NCBI GenBank assembly: GCA_964370825.1
Contig: CAYJKY010000009.1
Location: 1 to 64,000 of the forward strand
DNA from: CAYJBH01 sp964370825
GTDB taxonomy: Bacteria > Bacillota > Clostridia > Oscillospirales > Ruminococcaceae
DNA length: 64,000 nt
Direction of reading: 5' to 3'
Shown here: one piece after another, positions 17,618 through 26,185 of the stretch
Position numbering within the stretch: the first letter of the stretch is position 1
Layout of the letters: each line of letters opens with the position of its first letter
Translations under genes and position numbers: made by a program
Notes under the pieces: model-generated
The model's database searches: none
Seen by the model: only the letters and a program-made list of their open reading frames with translations
What the model was told of the DNA's origin: nothing

Positions 17618-18604
17618 TCACTGTGGGTTGTGGCATTTTATGTACTGATTCTCACCGACTTTTGTTTCGCTCGGCATCTCGGTTTTGCATTTTTCGCTCG
17701 CATAAAGACAACGATTTTTGAAAGGACAGCCGACACTCTCAGGCGTCCACATAGAAATCTCGGTCTCCTCGGCGGATTTCACCGGCAAATTCACCTCTTC
17801 GTCTCGTTCCGGATCGGGCGCCGCCGCCACAAGCAGCTGCGTGTATGGGTGCTTCGGGTTAATGATGACCTCGTTGACTTCGCCATGTTCCACGATATGA
17901 CCTGCATAGAGCACTATTATTCTGTCGGCAAAATATCGTGCCGTGGCTATGTCATGAGTTATATAAATAAAAGATTTGTTGTGTTTTATCTTCAACTCGT
18001 TCATCAGATTCAGAACACCAAGTCGAATCGACACGTCGAGCATGGAGGTCGGCTCGTCTGCAAAAATCACCTCTGCACCTGCCGCCAAAACCCTTGCGAT
18101 ATATGCACGTTGCTTTTGTCCACCGGAAAGTTGATGGGGGAATTTCTTACCCTGTTCCTCCGGCGGTGTCAGCCCTACAAGTTCAAGAGCCGAATCCATA
18201 CGGGCTTTCATGACATCCTTTGAACCTTTGTGATAAAGTTTTACCGGCCGCTCCAGGTGATAGTATATGCTGTGTAGCGGATTGAGTGCCGAGAATGGGT
18301 CTTGAAATATCATCTGCGCTTTCTGGCGGTAGTTTTTCAGCTTTGTGCCTTTTAGTGCATGAACGTCATCGCCGTCATAGTACATTTTGCCCGATGAAGG
18401 TTTGTGAAACCGCATAGCTATTCGGCAAACAGTTGATTTCCCACAGCCTGATTCACCCACAACGGCGAGCGACTCACCTTGATACAGTTCGAAGTTCACG
18501 TCGTTTAAGGCACGCAAGGTCTGGGATTTAGAAAAGAAATTTTTACCGCTGACATTAAAATCCATCGTCAGGTTTTCAGCCTTGAATATAACTTTTTTAT
18601 CCAT
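17618..18604 (-). CDS. OppF-type ABC transporter ATP-binding protein
   Basis: A 328-residue ATPase with Walker A GESGCGKST, signature LSGGQKQRAYIARVLA, Walker B VIFADEPTSMLD and the switch His in ITHDI. The C-terminal oligopeptide-transporter extension carries CPFKNRC, a later Cys and a final KCHNPQ. This four-Cys pattern is known to hold an iron-sulfur centre in Dpp/Opp ATPases. Its start overlaps the oppD-like gene by 8 bp. Opp-type systems also carry cello-, xylo- and other oligosaccharides, and the flanking GH3 gene favours a sugar here. Confidence 0.94.
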   Translation of the reverse strand: MDKKVIFKAENLTMDFNVSGKNFFSKSQTLRALNDVNFELYQGESLAVVGESGCGKSTVCRIAMRFHKPSSGKMYYDGDDVHALKGTKLKNYRQKAQMIFQDPFSALNPLHSIYYHLERPVKLYHKGSKDVMKARMDSALELVGLTPPEEQGKKFPHQLSGGQKQRAYIARVLAAGAEVIFADEPTSMLDVSIRLGVLNLMNELKIKHNKSFIYITHDIATARYFADRIIVLYAGHIVEHGEVNEVIINPKHPYTQLLVAAAPDPERDEEVNLPVKSAEETEISMWTPESVGCPFKNRCLYASEKCKTEMPSETKVGENQYIKCHNPQ

Positions 18605-19580
18605 TTGCGTTCCTTTCGGTTACGAGTGGTTTATGGCAGTAGAAAAAGTTGTCGTCTTGTTGTGTGCGCTTTGGTTCTTTGCTGGCACATTCAGCACAGC
18701 GATTAAAACATCTTGCCTCAAAACGACAACCATCCGGAATGTTTTTGAGATCGAGCGGCGAGCCGGCTATACCTTCCATGTACTCTATTTCACCCTTTAG
18801 CGATGGGAAAGAGTTTTTGAGACCAAAAGTATACGGGTGGCTTGGACTATGGAGTATTTTTGCTGTGTTCGCCTTTTCTACAATTTTTCCGGCATACATG
18901 ATGGCAACACTTTCGCAGAACTCCATCATGAGACTGATGTCGTGGGTAATAAACAGGATAGAAAACCCAAATTTCGCCTTCAATTCATAAATTCTTTTTA
19001 GAATATCTCGCTGAACAACAGTATCAAGAGCGGTTGTCGGCTCGTCTAGTATGAGCAGTTTCGGATTGAGTGCAAGCGCCATGGCAATAACGGCACGTTG
19101 TCTCATACCACCGGAAAACTGGTGCGGATAGTCTTTCAGCCGCTCTGCCGGAATGCCGACCAGTGCCAAAAGTTCTGTCGATCTTTTGCGTGCTTCTGCT
19201 TTGTTGTTTGTTATGCCGTGAAATTTGTATATTTCAAAAAACTGTTTTTCCATAGTTGCGACAGGGTTGAGACAGTTCATTGCTGACTGAAACACCATTG
19301 CAGTATCTTTCCAACGAAAATCCTGTAATCTTCTGTCGCTATATTTTAGTATATCGTTGCCCATGAAGTTGATCTCACCACCCGATATAATCGCCGGTGG
19401 GCGGTGCAATCTCATTAGAGAATACGCGATGGTGGATTTTCCGCAACCTGACTCGCCGGCGAGTCCAAGACTTTGTCCCTCACCTATCTCAAAGCTCACG
19501 TTATCCACTGCACGAACAAAGGAGCCATCGCCTGTAACATAGTCAACGCAGAGATTTTTCACCTCAATTACATTTTTCAT
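18597..19580 (-). CDS. OppD-type ABC transporter ATP-binding protein
   Basis: A 327-residue ATPase that partners the OppF-like subunit. It has Walker A GESGCGKST, Q-loop AMVFQSAMNCLNP, signature FSGGMRQRAVIAMALA, Walker B LLILDEPTTALD and switch LFITHD. The C-terminal extension has CRFEARCFNRCAECA plus a last Cys in FYCHKP, so it again has a cysteine cluster, slightly richer than OppF. It overlaps oppC by 4 bp and oppF by 8 bp, showing tight coupling. Confidence 0.94.
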   Translation of the reverse strand: MKNVIEVKNLCVDYVTGDGSFVRAVDNVSFEIGEGQSLGLAGESGCGKSTIAYSLMRLHRPPAIISGGEINFMGNDILKYSDRRLQDFRWKDTAMVFQSAMNCLNPVATMEKQFFEIYKFHGITNNKAEARKRSTELLALVGIPAERLKDYPHQFSGGMRQRAVIAMALALNPKLLILDEPTTALDTVVQRDILKRIYELKAKFGFSILFITHDISLMMEFCESVAIMYAGKIVEKANTAKILHSPSHPYTFGLKNSFPSLKGEIEYMEGIAGSPLDLKNIPDGCRFEARCFNRCAECASKEPKRTQQDDNFFYCHKPLVTERNANG

Positions 19581-20491
19581 CTTGCATCCCCCACGTTCTC
19601 GATTCTTTTCATTTCGGCTTTTCTTGCTTTGTAGTAGCTTTTCATGATACGTTGTGCTTTTAGTTTGGGGTTTGATATCTCGTCTATCGCAAAGTTTATC
19701 AGCGTCAATCCCATGCCTATCATCACAAGACCTCCGATAGCGCCTGCAACCTCGAAGAAATATCCACTTCGAAATGCGCCGGAGTTTTGTGCATTATAAA
19801 GAATTGTGCCCCATGTAACGCTGAGAGGATCGCCAAAACCAATGAATTCCAGTGTCGCATGTGCCATGATGGAATAAATAAGCGTACCAACGAACGCCGA
19901 TGAAATAATGGAGAGCATGTTCGGCATTATCTCGAAAAACAGTATCCGAAACTTGTTTTCTCCGAGTGTCTCGGCGCTGCGCACAAAATCACGGTTTCTG
20001 ATACTCATTGTCTGTGCCCGCAACACCCTCGAGTTCCACGGCCATGAGGTAAATCCGATAATAAGGCTGATGAGCAAAGGGGATACCCCGTCCATCATAG
20101 AGGCGATTATCAAAAGTAGAACTATCGTCGGGATAACCATCATGATATTCGTGACGGTGCTGACAACACTGTCATAAATGCCACCGATATATCCGGCACT
20201 GATTCCTACTATCATGCCAAGCAATGTCGTGATTGTGGCGGCGAGTAGACCCACAATGATTGATTGACGACCACCATAAAGGCTCTGTGCAAACACATCA
20301 CGCCCGAGATTCGTAGTGCCAAGAATATGCTCCGACGACGGCGGTGTATGGTACATTCCCTCATAACGAAATAGAGGGTCGTGCGAAGTGAAGAGTGGCG
20401 CAAGCATAGTGAGTGTGAGCACTATTCCGAGCAGGATTATTCCTGCTGTAAATTTTGGACTGCTCTTTAAAAAACTTAGTATCTTCGACAT
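19577..20491 (-). CDS. OppC-type ABC transporter permease
   Basis: A 304-residue permease with an N-terminal helix (FTAGIILLGIVLTLTMLAPLF), the OppC hallmark HILGTTNLGRDVFAQSLYGGR, and an ATPase-docking loop FVRSAETLGENKFRILFFEI. About six membrane helices are visible. It is the inner-membrane partner of the OppB-like protein, 26 bp upstream of it in the operon. Confidence 0.94.
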   Translation of the reverse strand: MSKILSFLKSSPKFTAGIILLGIVLTLTMLAPLFTSHDPLFRYEGMYHTPPSSEHILGTTNLGRDVFAQSLYGGRQSIIVGLLAATITTLLGMIVGISAGYIGGIYDSVVSTVTNIMMVIPTIVLLLIIASMMDGVSPLLISLIIGFTSWPWNSRVLRAQTMSIRNRDFVRSAETLGENKFRILFFEIMPNMLSIISSAFVGTLIYSIMAHATLEFIGFGDPLSVTWGTILYNAQNSGAFRSGYFFEVAGAIGGLVMIGMGLTLINFAIDEISNPKLKAQRIMKSYYKARKAEMKRIENVGDAR

Positions 20492-20517
20492 ATTGATGTT
20501 CCTTTCCGCTATATAGC

Positions 20518-21510
20518 TTAGTTTTTAGACTGTCGTCTGGTGCGTGGGTCGAAAAAGAGGATTGCAATATCTGCGAGCAGATTTGCAGACAACATCAATA
20601 TTGTAGTCATAAGCAGGATGCCCTGCATAAGCGGATAGTCACGGTTGGAGATGGCTGCAACCATTATGCTTCCAAGCCCGGGGTAGTTAAATATCTGCTC
20701 GATAATTAACGAACCGCCAAGCAAAAAGCCAACCTGCATTGCAAGCGAGGTAATGACAGGAAGAAGTGAATTTCTCGCGGCATAGGAGAACATAATTCTA
20801 TTGTCCGGCAAACCTTTTGCAATACCCATCACGATATAGTCGTCACCGAGCTGATTTATCATATTCGCCCTCATACCCATAATACCGCCGAGCCCTGATA
20901 TAACGACGCAGGTGACCGGAACAAAGGCGTGGTGAAGAACGTCAAGTATATACTCAAAAGTATTATTCGGGACAAAAAGCGGTGTAACGGCGTAACCGAG
21001 TGGAAAAAGTCCGGTATAACACAGTGCAAACAACAACACTATGGCAGTGACTACCGACGGGATGTTCGCTAAAAATTGCCCACCTACCGTCAACGCTGTA
21101 TCCAGCTTGCTCCCTCTGCGCCATGCAACCAGGATGCCGAGTGCATTGTTTATCACAAATCCGACAATGAGTGCAAGCCCCATTAAAAACACTGTCCACC
21201 CGAGAGCACGAGATATTGCATCGGTCACCGTTTGTGGATAATAGAAGAAGGAGGTCCCCCAGTTGCCCGTAATAATGTTCCCAAGATATTTAAAATAAGT
21301 TATTATAAGCGGCTCGTTAGAGTTAAAACCGAACATCTCTTCCACCGATGCAATGACAGCAGGGTCAATCTTCGATCCACTGCGAGCAAGTTCGGAAAGA
21401 AACATTTGCACCGGATTGCCCGGCATAAGTCGTGGCAAAAAGAAGTTAAGCGTCACAGCACCGAAAAAAGCCACAACATAAAACCCGAGTCTTTTTAGTA
21501 TGTATTTCAT
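20518..21510 (-). CDS. OppB-type ABC transporter permease
   Basis: A 330-residue permease beginning MKYILKRLGFYVVAFFGAVT with the classic OppB opening FFLPRLMPGNPVQMFL. The docking loop is VMGIAKGLPDNRIMFSYAAR and the C-terminus has GGSLIIEQIFNYPGLG and a final DPRTRRQ. It lies 88 bp after the binding-protein gene, with a hairpin in between. Some sugar-transporting Opp systems share the slightly long periplasmic first loop seen here. Confidence 0.94.
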   Translation of the reverse strand: MKYILKRLGFYVVAFFGAVTLNFFLPRLMPGNPVQMFLSELARSGSKIDPAVIASVEEMFGFNSNEPLIITYFKYLGNIITGNWGTSFFYYPQTVTDAISRALGWTVFLMGLALIVGFVINNALGILVAWRRGSKLDTALTVGGQFLANIPSVVTAIVLLFALCYTGLFPLGYAVTPLFVPNNTFEYILDVLHHAFVPVTCVVISGLGGIMGMRANMINQLGDDYIVMGIAKGLPDNRIMFSYAARNSLLPVITSLAMQVGFLLGGSLIIEQIFNYPGLGSIMVAAISNRDYPLMQGILLMTTILMLSANLLADIAILFFDPRTRRQSKN

Positions 21511-21539
21511 AATCGAAACATTCCTCTCTTATGGATGAA

Positions 21540-21585
21540 TCCCTACCACCCTGTGAAAATCTATAAATTTGCAAGGTGGTAGGGA
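21540..21585 (-). terminator. Intercistronic stem-loop after the binding-protein gene
   Basis: Arms TCCCTACCACC (21540-21550) and GGTGGTAGGGA (21575-21585) pair perfectly. No T-run follows on the minus strand, so this is more likely an mRNA-stabilising stem that keeps binding-protein message high than a full terminator. Confidence 0.65.
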
Positions 21586-21598
21586 CTTTTGCCAATAT

Positions 21599-23347
21599 TT
21601 ATGCTACAGGCTCTAACTCTAAAAGTCGAAGTATTTTTGAGTCATGCATGGTGAGTGCAGGGTAGCCCGTTTCGTTAGAGGTTGACCAACCTGTAAATCT
21701 TGCATCGCTATATACAAACCAGTTTCCGTTATAGAAAAGCGGAATATTTACGATGTTTTCCGCAAAATGCTGTTCCACCTGACTTGTGATAGCAATTACT
21801 TCCTCGTCAGTTGCTGCTGTGGGGAGTTGGTTGATAAGGTCGGTCATCTCGTCGCTCACATAGTTTGTCTGACAAATTGACCACCATGTGTCGGTCTTGA
21901 CCCTCGACTGATCGCCGATGGTGTCAAAGTAGAAACGATAGATGTCACCAGCCTGACCGTTTGCTGTGTAGAGCATGTCAAAGTCACCATTTGCCCAGTG
22001 CTGTGTAATTAGTGAGAGATCTTTTGCTTGTGCCGTAGCGTTCACGCCGATTGCCTGCATACCCTCAGCTGCGATTGCCGCACCGTCGTTCCAGTCGGTC
22101 CAACCTGCAGGAGAAAGGATTTCGAATGCTATCTCTTTACCGGTCGGAGTCTCTACATAACCGTCGCCGTTTGTATCTACAAATCCTGCATCTTCAAGAA
22201 TTGCCTTGGCGGCATCGAGATCATATACAGTGTACTCTGCAGTTGTTGCCTGTGCCTCGTCGTCTGCGTACTGCATGAGCTGTGGGGGCAGTCCTGTGTT
22301 TGGAGGAACAGTCTCTTCGAGATATCCGAATGCGGCAGAGGCACTGATTCCGTCACGGTCAACTGCCATAGATATAGCCTTTTTGAATTCAACGTCGTTG
22401 AATGCCTCGAGGTTGCCCTCATTTGGTGTCATATAGTTCATGGAAAGGCGTACACCGTCGTTAGTGCCATACCAATATTTTTTATTTGCATCACCCTGAA
22501 CGTATGTATCCTCAATGTTTGGAATCATAATGTGTGCCCAGTCTACAGAGCCTGTCTGCAATAGTGTCAGTGCGGCATCGTTTGAATTAAACTGTGGTGC
22601 ACGCAGCTCGTCTACCTCGAGGTCATCAGCCATCCAGTAGTTAGGGTTACGCTCAAATACTATCATCTCCGGTGCAAAAGATTTTACCGTGCTGAATGCT
22701 CCGGTTACAACCGGTGCGTCAACGTCATAAATATGGTTAGCCGGATCCTCAATTTCGCTCCAAATATGCTCCGGAATCATCCATTTCATAGCGAACACAG
22801 TTCTTCTGTGGAAACGGTTTTCTTCCTTCATAACTATTTCGACGGTATAGTCGTCAACTATTGTCACGCTCTCGATTTTTCCGTTTTCTCCCCAGTCTCC
22901 GTTTCGGTCAATTTCCGGTTTATCCTGTGAGTATGTGAAAGAGAACGCAACGTCCTCGGCATTAAAATCCTCGCCATCGCTCCATTTGATACCCTCTCGA
23001 ACATTTACGGTGAGTGTCTTGTTGTCCTCGTGCGAGATGATGTCCTCAGCGAGCCACATAGTCTCCTCGGTGCTCTTGTAATTATCAAAGATTACGAGGG
23101 GCTCATACATAAAGCCCTGCACAAATTGATATGCTCCTTGGGTGAGCGGACTGAAGTTTTTTGTCCATCCCTCGTTTTGGTCAAAAAGTACGGTTAAAAC
23201 ATTTGGTTCTCCGGAGACCTCTTCGCCTCCTTGTGCAGTGCCCGAATCGCCCTGTGAGTCTGCCGGTGAACATGCCGCCAGCATGGACGTCAGCATAATT
23301 GTGCTCAATAGCAGTGCCGCTGATCTTTTCCAAAAAGATTTTTTCAT
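21599..23347 (-). CDS. OppA-type (SBP_bac_5) solute-binding lipoprotein, probably oligosaccharide-specific
   Basis: This 582-residue extracellular receptor has a lipoprotein signal with lipobox LAAC near residue 26 and a Ser/Gly linker. A DppA/OppA-type fold follows: VREGIKWSDGEDFNAEDVAFSF, then ISMAVDRDGIS and GYLEETVPPNTGLP, and VDTNGDGYVETPTGKEI. Binding proteins of this class in Thermotoga and gut clostridia bind cello-, laminari- or xylo-oligosaccharides. The GH3 gene in the same operon points to beta-glucosides; this is inference. Confidence 0.92.
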   Translation of the reverse strand: MKKSFWKRSAALLLSTIMLTSMLAACSPADSQGDSGTAQGGEEVSGEPNVLTVLFDQNEGWTKNFSPLTQGAYQFVQGFMYEPLVIFDNYKSTEETMWLAEDIISHEDNKTLTVNVREGIKWSDGEDFNAEDVAFSFTYSQDKPEIDRNGDWGENGKIESVTIVDDYTVEIVMKEENRFHRRTVFAMKWMIPEHIWSEIEDPANHIYDVDAPVVTGAFSTVKSFAPEMIVFERNPNYWMADDLEVDELRAPQFNSNDAALTLLQTGSVDWAHIMIPNIEDTYVQGDANKKYWYGTNDGVRLSMNYMTPNEGNLEAFNDVEFKKAISMAVDRDGISASAAFGYLEETVPPNTGLPPQLMQYADDEAQATTAEYTVYDLDAAKAILEDAGFVDTNGDGYVETPTGKEIAFEILSPAGWTDWNDGAAIAAEGMQAIGVNATAQAKDLSLITQHWANGDFDMLYTANGQAGDIYRFYFDTIGDQSRVKTDTWWSICQTNYVSDEMTDLINQLPTAATDEEVIAITSQVEQHFAENIVNIPLFYNGNWFVYSDARFTGWSTSNETGYPALTMHDSKILRLLELEPVA

Positions 23348-23381
23348 TGTTCTTCTCCTCTGTTTTTTGTTGTTGTAGTCA

Positions 23382-23393
23382 TTTCACGTGAAA
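23382..23393. promoter_or_regulatory. Candidate LacI-family operator upstream of the binding-protein gene
   Basis: TTTCACGTGAAA is a perfect 12-bp palindrome, with outer TAGTC/GACTA arms that extend it. It sits between a TATATAGT-like -10 (minus strand, about 23400) and the binding-protein start at 23347. That position allows repression. The pattern TTTnACGTnAAA is also found at the sites around the LacI gene. Confidence 0.55.
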
Positions 23394-23492
23394 AACGACT
23401 ATATAAGACCGACCTTAACTACACCTGTACCAAAGGCACGGTTCTTTACAAAGATATTAGTTTGCTGACAAATTGAGTTTCAGTTGCTGTAT

Positions 23493-24506
23493 CTACTCGT
23501 TGAGGTTTTTGACGCTTTTTCCTTTTAGCAATTCGCCTCGAATCTCTATGGATCGCGGAATGTAGATTTTCGGTTTTTCCACAGCCTCTATCAAAAGACG
23601 CACTGCTTCTTTACCCATCTGCACGGTATTCTGTTTCCAGGTCATCAATCGAGGTTTCATAACCTGAGAAAGAAGCATGCCGTCAAACCCTGCTACGCTT
23701 ATGTCCTTTGCGATTGTGATATCACGATTTTCAAAGGCGTGCATTCCGCCAATGAATGCAAAATCATCTTGATAGAATATAAATGTGGGTGGATCCTTCA
23801 TAGCAATTAATTCATATGTGATACTCTCCGCAGATTTTGGGTCGTGATATAAACCCTCCTTAACATAGTTCTCATTGACATCAATCCCGAGCTGTTCACA
23901 GCTGCGATAAAAACTTGCTACACGAATTTTTGTCACTGCACTGGTTTCACCATGTATAAAAGCAATCTTTCGATGGCCCATCTCGTATGCGTACTTCACC
24001 ATCTCACTCATCGCATATTCGTTATCAGAATTCACGCTACTACATTCATTATAGCTATAGTCGATCATCACAATCGGGATTTTACTGGAAACAATGTCGA
24101 GAAGTTTATCTTCTTCAAATTGATGAACCAAAATTATTAATCCATCACACCCGAGCATCTTGATATAGTCGACATAACTCATGGTGCTTTTTCCAAATCG
24201 ATCGCCGATAAATGTCGCGGTATAACCAAACTCCCTTGCCTCGTTTATAAAACTGTTGAGTATAGATGCAAAAAACTCATGAGTAAGACCACTGTGTAAT
24301 CCATCCTCCAGCAGAATACCAAAATTATAAGAGCGATTGGTTTTTAGTCGAACGGCAGCAGGATTTTTTACATAGCCGAGATCCTGCGCAGTTTTTTTGA
24401 CAAGCTCTATTGTTTGTTTTGAAATATCCTTTTCGTCCCGGAGTGCCTTGCTGACCGCAGTGGCTGAAATCCCACACGCTGTAGCAATCTCCTTGATGGT
24501 TACCAT
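23493..24506 (-). CDS. LacI-family transcriptional regulator
   Basis: A 337-residue repressor. The helix-turn-helix with hinge helix is at the N-terminus (VTIKEIATACGISATAVSKAL, then LGYVKNPAAVRL, where the hinge Leu is expected). A periplasmic-binding-protein-like sensor domain follows (NFGILLEDG, GLIILVHQF, ISVAGFDGMLLSQVMKPRL). It ends 145 bp upstream of the binding-protein operon on the same strand and probably represses it until the imported oligosaccharide appears. Palindromes at 24519-24532, 24606-24623 and 24738-24749 suggest autoregulation. Confidence 0.93.
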   Translation of the reverse strand: MVTIKEIATACGISATAVSKALRDEKDISKQTIELVKKTAQDLGYVKNPAAVRLKTNRSYNFGILLEDGLHSGLTHEFFASILNSFINEAREFGYTATFIGDRFGKSTMSYVDYIKMLGCDGLIILVHQFEEDKLLDIVSSKIPIVMIDYSYNECSSVNSDNEYAMSEMVKYAYEMGHRKIAFIHGETSAVTKIRVASFYRSCEQLGIDVNENYVKEGLYHDPKSAESITYELIAMKDPPTFIFYQDDFAFIGGMHAFENRDITIAKDISVAGFDGMLLSQVMKPRLMTWKQNTVQMGKEAVRLLIEAVEKPKIYIPRSIEIRGELLKGKSVKNLNE

Positions 24507-24518
24507 AACACCTCCACA

Positions 24519-24532
24519 CTTTACCGTTAAAG
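24519..24532. promoter_or_regulatory. Candidate LacI operator O1 (13 bp before the lacI-type start)
   Basis: CTTTACCGTTAAAG is a near-palindrome centred on CG with the half-site CTTTAnCG. It lies between the LacI promoter and its start codon, where binding would block the gene. It shares its core with 24606-24623 and 24738-24749. Confidence 0.6.
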
Positions 24533-24554
24533 CTTAATTTATTTTGACACTTAA

Positions 24555-24583
24555 TAATAACACAGTTTATATAACGAAGTCAA
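24555..24583 (-). promoter_or_regulatory. Promoter of the LacI-family gene
   Basis: On the minus strand TTGACT (24578-24583) and TTATTA (24555-24560) are spaced by 17 bp, about 50 bp before the start codon. The operator-like site at 24519-24532 sits just downstream, and another at 24606-24623 just upstream. Confidence 0.6.
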
Positions 24584-24605
24584 TAATACAGGAGTTTCAC
24601 ATATT

Positions 24606-24623
24606 TACTTTAACGTTGTAGTA
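24606..24623. promoter_or_regulatory. Candidate LacI operator O2
   Basis: TACTTTAACGTTGTAGTA is an imperfect 18-bp palindrome centred on AACGTT, upstream of the LacI promoter -35 box. It lies in the 377-bp gap (24507-24883) that holds only regulatory sites. Confidence 0.6.
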
Positions 24624-24737
24624 AAATATTAGCATCTAACATCATATTTGTCAATAGATTATTTTATAATCTACTATTTTCACTAAAATAACAATATAAT
24701 ATGTGCAAAACGACCAATAAATCGCTATTAATATTAA

Positions 24738-24749
24738 TTTAACGTTAAA
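24738..24749. promoter_or_regulatory. Candidate LacI operator O3
   Basis: TTTAACGTTAAA is a perfect 12-bp palindrome centred on CG, extended to AAAG on the right side. Three such sites in 230 bp are more than chance would give and could allow looping. The site also lies about 70 bp upstream of the TetR promoter. Confidence 0.6.
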
Positions 24750-24806
24750 GTAGAAAGTTGTATCTGATATTATTCTGCCAAAGTTTACTTATTACAATTT
24801 ATTCAC

Positions 24807-24853
24807 TTGACAAATCCGGTTTCATAGTGTAATATCAATAGCGAACGAGCGTT
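24807..24853 (+). promoter_or_regulatory. TetR-gene promoter with downstream operator-like palindrome
   Basis: TTGACA (24807-24812) and TAATAT (24830-24835) are spaced by 17 bp. AACGAGCGTT at 24844-24853, with flanking G and T bases, forms a short inverted repeat (AACG/CGTT) over the likely transcription start. This suits autorepression by the TetR protein encoded next. Confidence 0.6.
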
Positions 24854-24883
24854 TTTTATTGAAGAGCTGTAACAGGTGATAAT

Positions 24884-25483
24884 ATGCCACAGGTTTTAAA
24901 GGATGAACAAAGAAAAAAGATATTAGAAGCTGCAAAAAGAGAATTTCAAAAAAACGGAATCCCCGGGGCATCTATGAGATCTATTGCAATAAGTGCCGAT
25001 ACTACCGTGGGAAATGTCTACAGGTATTACAAAAATAAGCAGGAAATTGTCGATGCTGTTTTGTTGCCGATACTGAATGCTATAAACAAACATACCGAAC
25101 TTCTTATGTCAGATGCTGTTTTTAAAGACAAAAACATCTTGGCTGATTATCTATCAGCGTGGGCAGATAACTTGGCTGAAACTCAAGACACTTTTCCCAC
25201 CGAAATGTATATAATAGTAAATGACGAGCAAATTAACCGAAGTTATTACGACAACCTTGTATTACTGTTTATGAATATTATGCCACGCATTACACAAGCC
25301 CACTCAAGCGATGAACAGGGCATAAAAATTATGGCTTGTATGATGGCAAAAGCAGTTTTCTCGGGAATACAGGAGGCGGTTAGCCTAAAATGCAGCAGTG
25401 ACATTAATAAAGAGGACTTTAAAAAAATACTGAAGCACTTTATAGTAAGTATAGTATTTTTGTTAGAAAATATAAAAAATTAG
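24884..25483 (+). CDS. TetR/AcrR-family transcriptional regulator
   Basis: A 199-residue regulator. The N-terminal DNA-binding domain is typical: KILEAAKREFQKNGIPGASM, then TTVGNVYRYYKNKQEIVDAV. The C-terminal ligand domain is not recognisable beyond the fold. It is 8 bp upstream of the NmrA-like gene, so the pair is an operon. It probably senses a small molecule handled by that enzyme. AcaGGTGATAAT precedes the ATG. Confidence 0.92.
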   Translation: MPQVLKDEQRKKILEAAKREFQKNGIPGASMRSIAISADTTVGNVYRYYKNKQEIVDAVLLPILNAINKHTELLMSDAVFKDKNILADYLSAWADNLAETQDTFPTEMYIIVNDEQINRSYYDNLVLLFMNIMPRITQAHSSDEQGIKIMACMMAKAVFSGIQEAVSLKCSSDINKEDFKKILKHFIVSIVFLLENIKN

Positions 25484-25491
25484 GAGTAAGC

Positions 25492-26109
25492 ATGAAAATA
25501 GTTTTGTTTGGTGCGACAGGAAAAACAGGTAACATAGTTTTAGAATTAGCTTTGAATGCAGGGCATGAAGTTACAGCAGTTGTGAGAGACGCAATTAAAA
25601 TAACAATGTTACACGAAAATCTTACTATAAAGACTGCAAATTTGTTCGACAAAAACTCTGTTATAAGCGTATCAAAAGGTGCAGCGCTTGCGATTTCCTG
25701 CCTTGGAGGAGATGCAAACAACAAGTCTACGCTTTTATCAGACATGATTAAGATAATAGTTCCGGCGATAGAAGAAGCAGGTGTTAAAAAGATGTTTCAT
25801 ATAAGCTCTGCAGGCATCCATAATGAAATGCCGGGCGTTATTGCAAAACTGTTTGTAAACCTATTCTACAAAAACGCCATTACCGACCATAAGATTGCGG
25901 CCGAATGTATAATAAACAGCGGGCTTGATTACTTGATATTAAGACCGCTGTCGTTAACAGACGGAGAGATGACAAAGAATTTCAGAACTTCCGATAGCAC
26001 TGTGCCCAGAGGTGGAAAAAATATCAACAGAGCAGATGTCGCTTTTTTTCTTGTAGAAGCGATAGACAAAAAGGGATACAAAAACAAATCAATAAGCCTT
26101 TGTTATTAA
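25492..26109 (+). CDS. NmrA/SDR-like NAD(P)-binding protein
   Basis: A 205-residue short-chain-dehydrogenase-type protein. It has the atypical-SDR nucleotide motif FGATGKTGN, then VRDAIKITM, ALAISCLGG and the end of the NmrA fold (SGLDYLILRPLSLTDGEMT). Such proteins act as NADPH-dependent reductases or redox sensors with an undefined substrate. Pairing with a TetR gene suggests a stress-inducible role. TAGGAG precedes the ATG. Confidence 0.85.
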   Translation: MKIVLFGATGKTGNIVLELALNAGHEVTAVVRDAIKITMLHENLTIKTANLFDKNSVISVSKGAALAISCLGGDANNKSTLLSDMIKIIVPAIEEAGVKKMFHISSAGIHNEMPGVIAKLFVNLFYKNAITDHKIAAECIINSGLDYLILRPLSLTDGEMTKNFRTSDSTVPRGGKNINRADVAFFLVEAIDKKGYKNKSISLCY

Positions 26110-26114
26110 ATGCT

Positions 26115-26158
26115 AAAGAGCTACCAATCATGATAAAATCATGTATGGCAGCTCTTTT
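26115..26158 (+). terminator. Terminator after the NmrA-like gene
   Basis: AAAGAGCTACCA and TGGCAGCTCTTTT form an 11-12-bp stem with one mismatch, and a T-run follows (TTTTAT then AGTTTTTT). It lies between two convergent genes and may also serve the minus-strand typA. Confidence 0.8.
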
Positions 26159-26185
26159 ATAGTTTTTTGAAACAAAAAAGTATCG

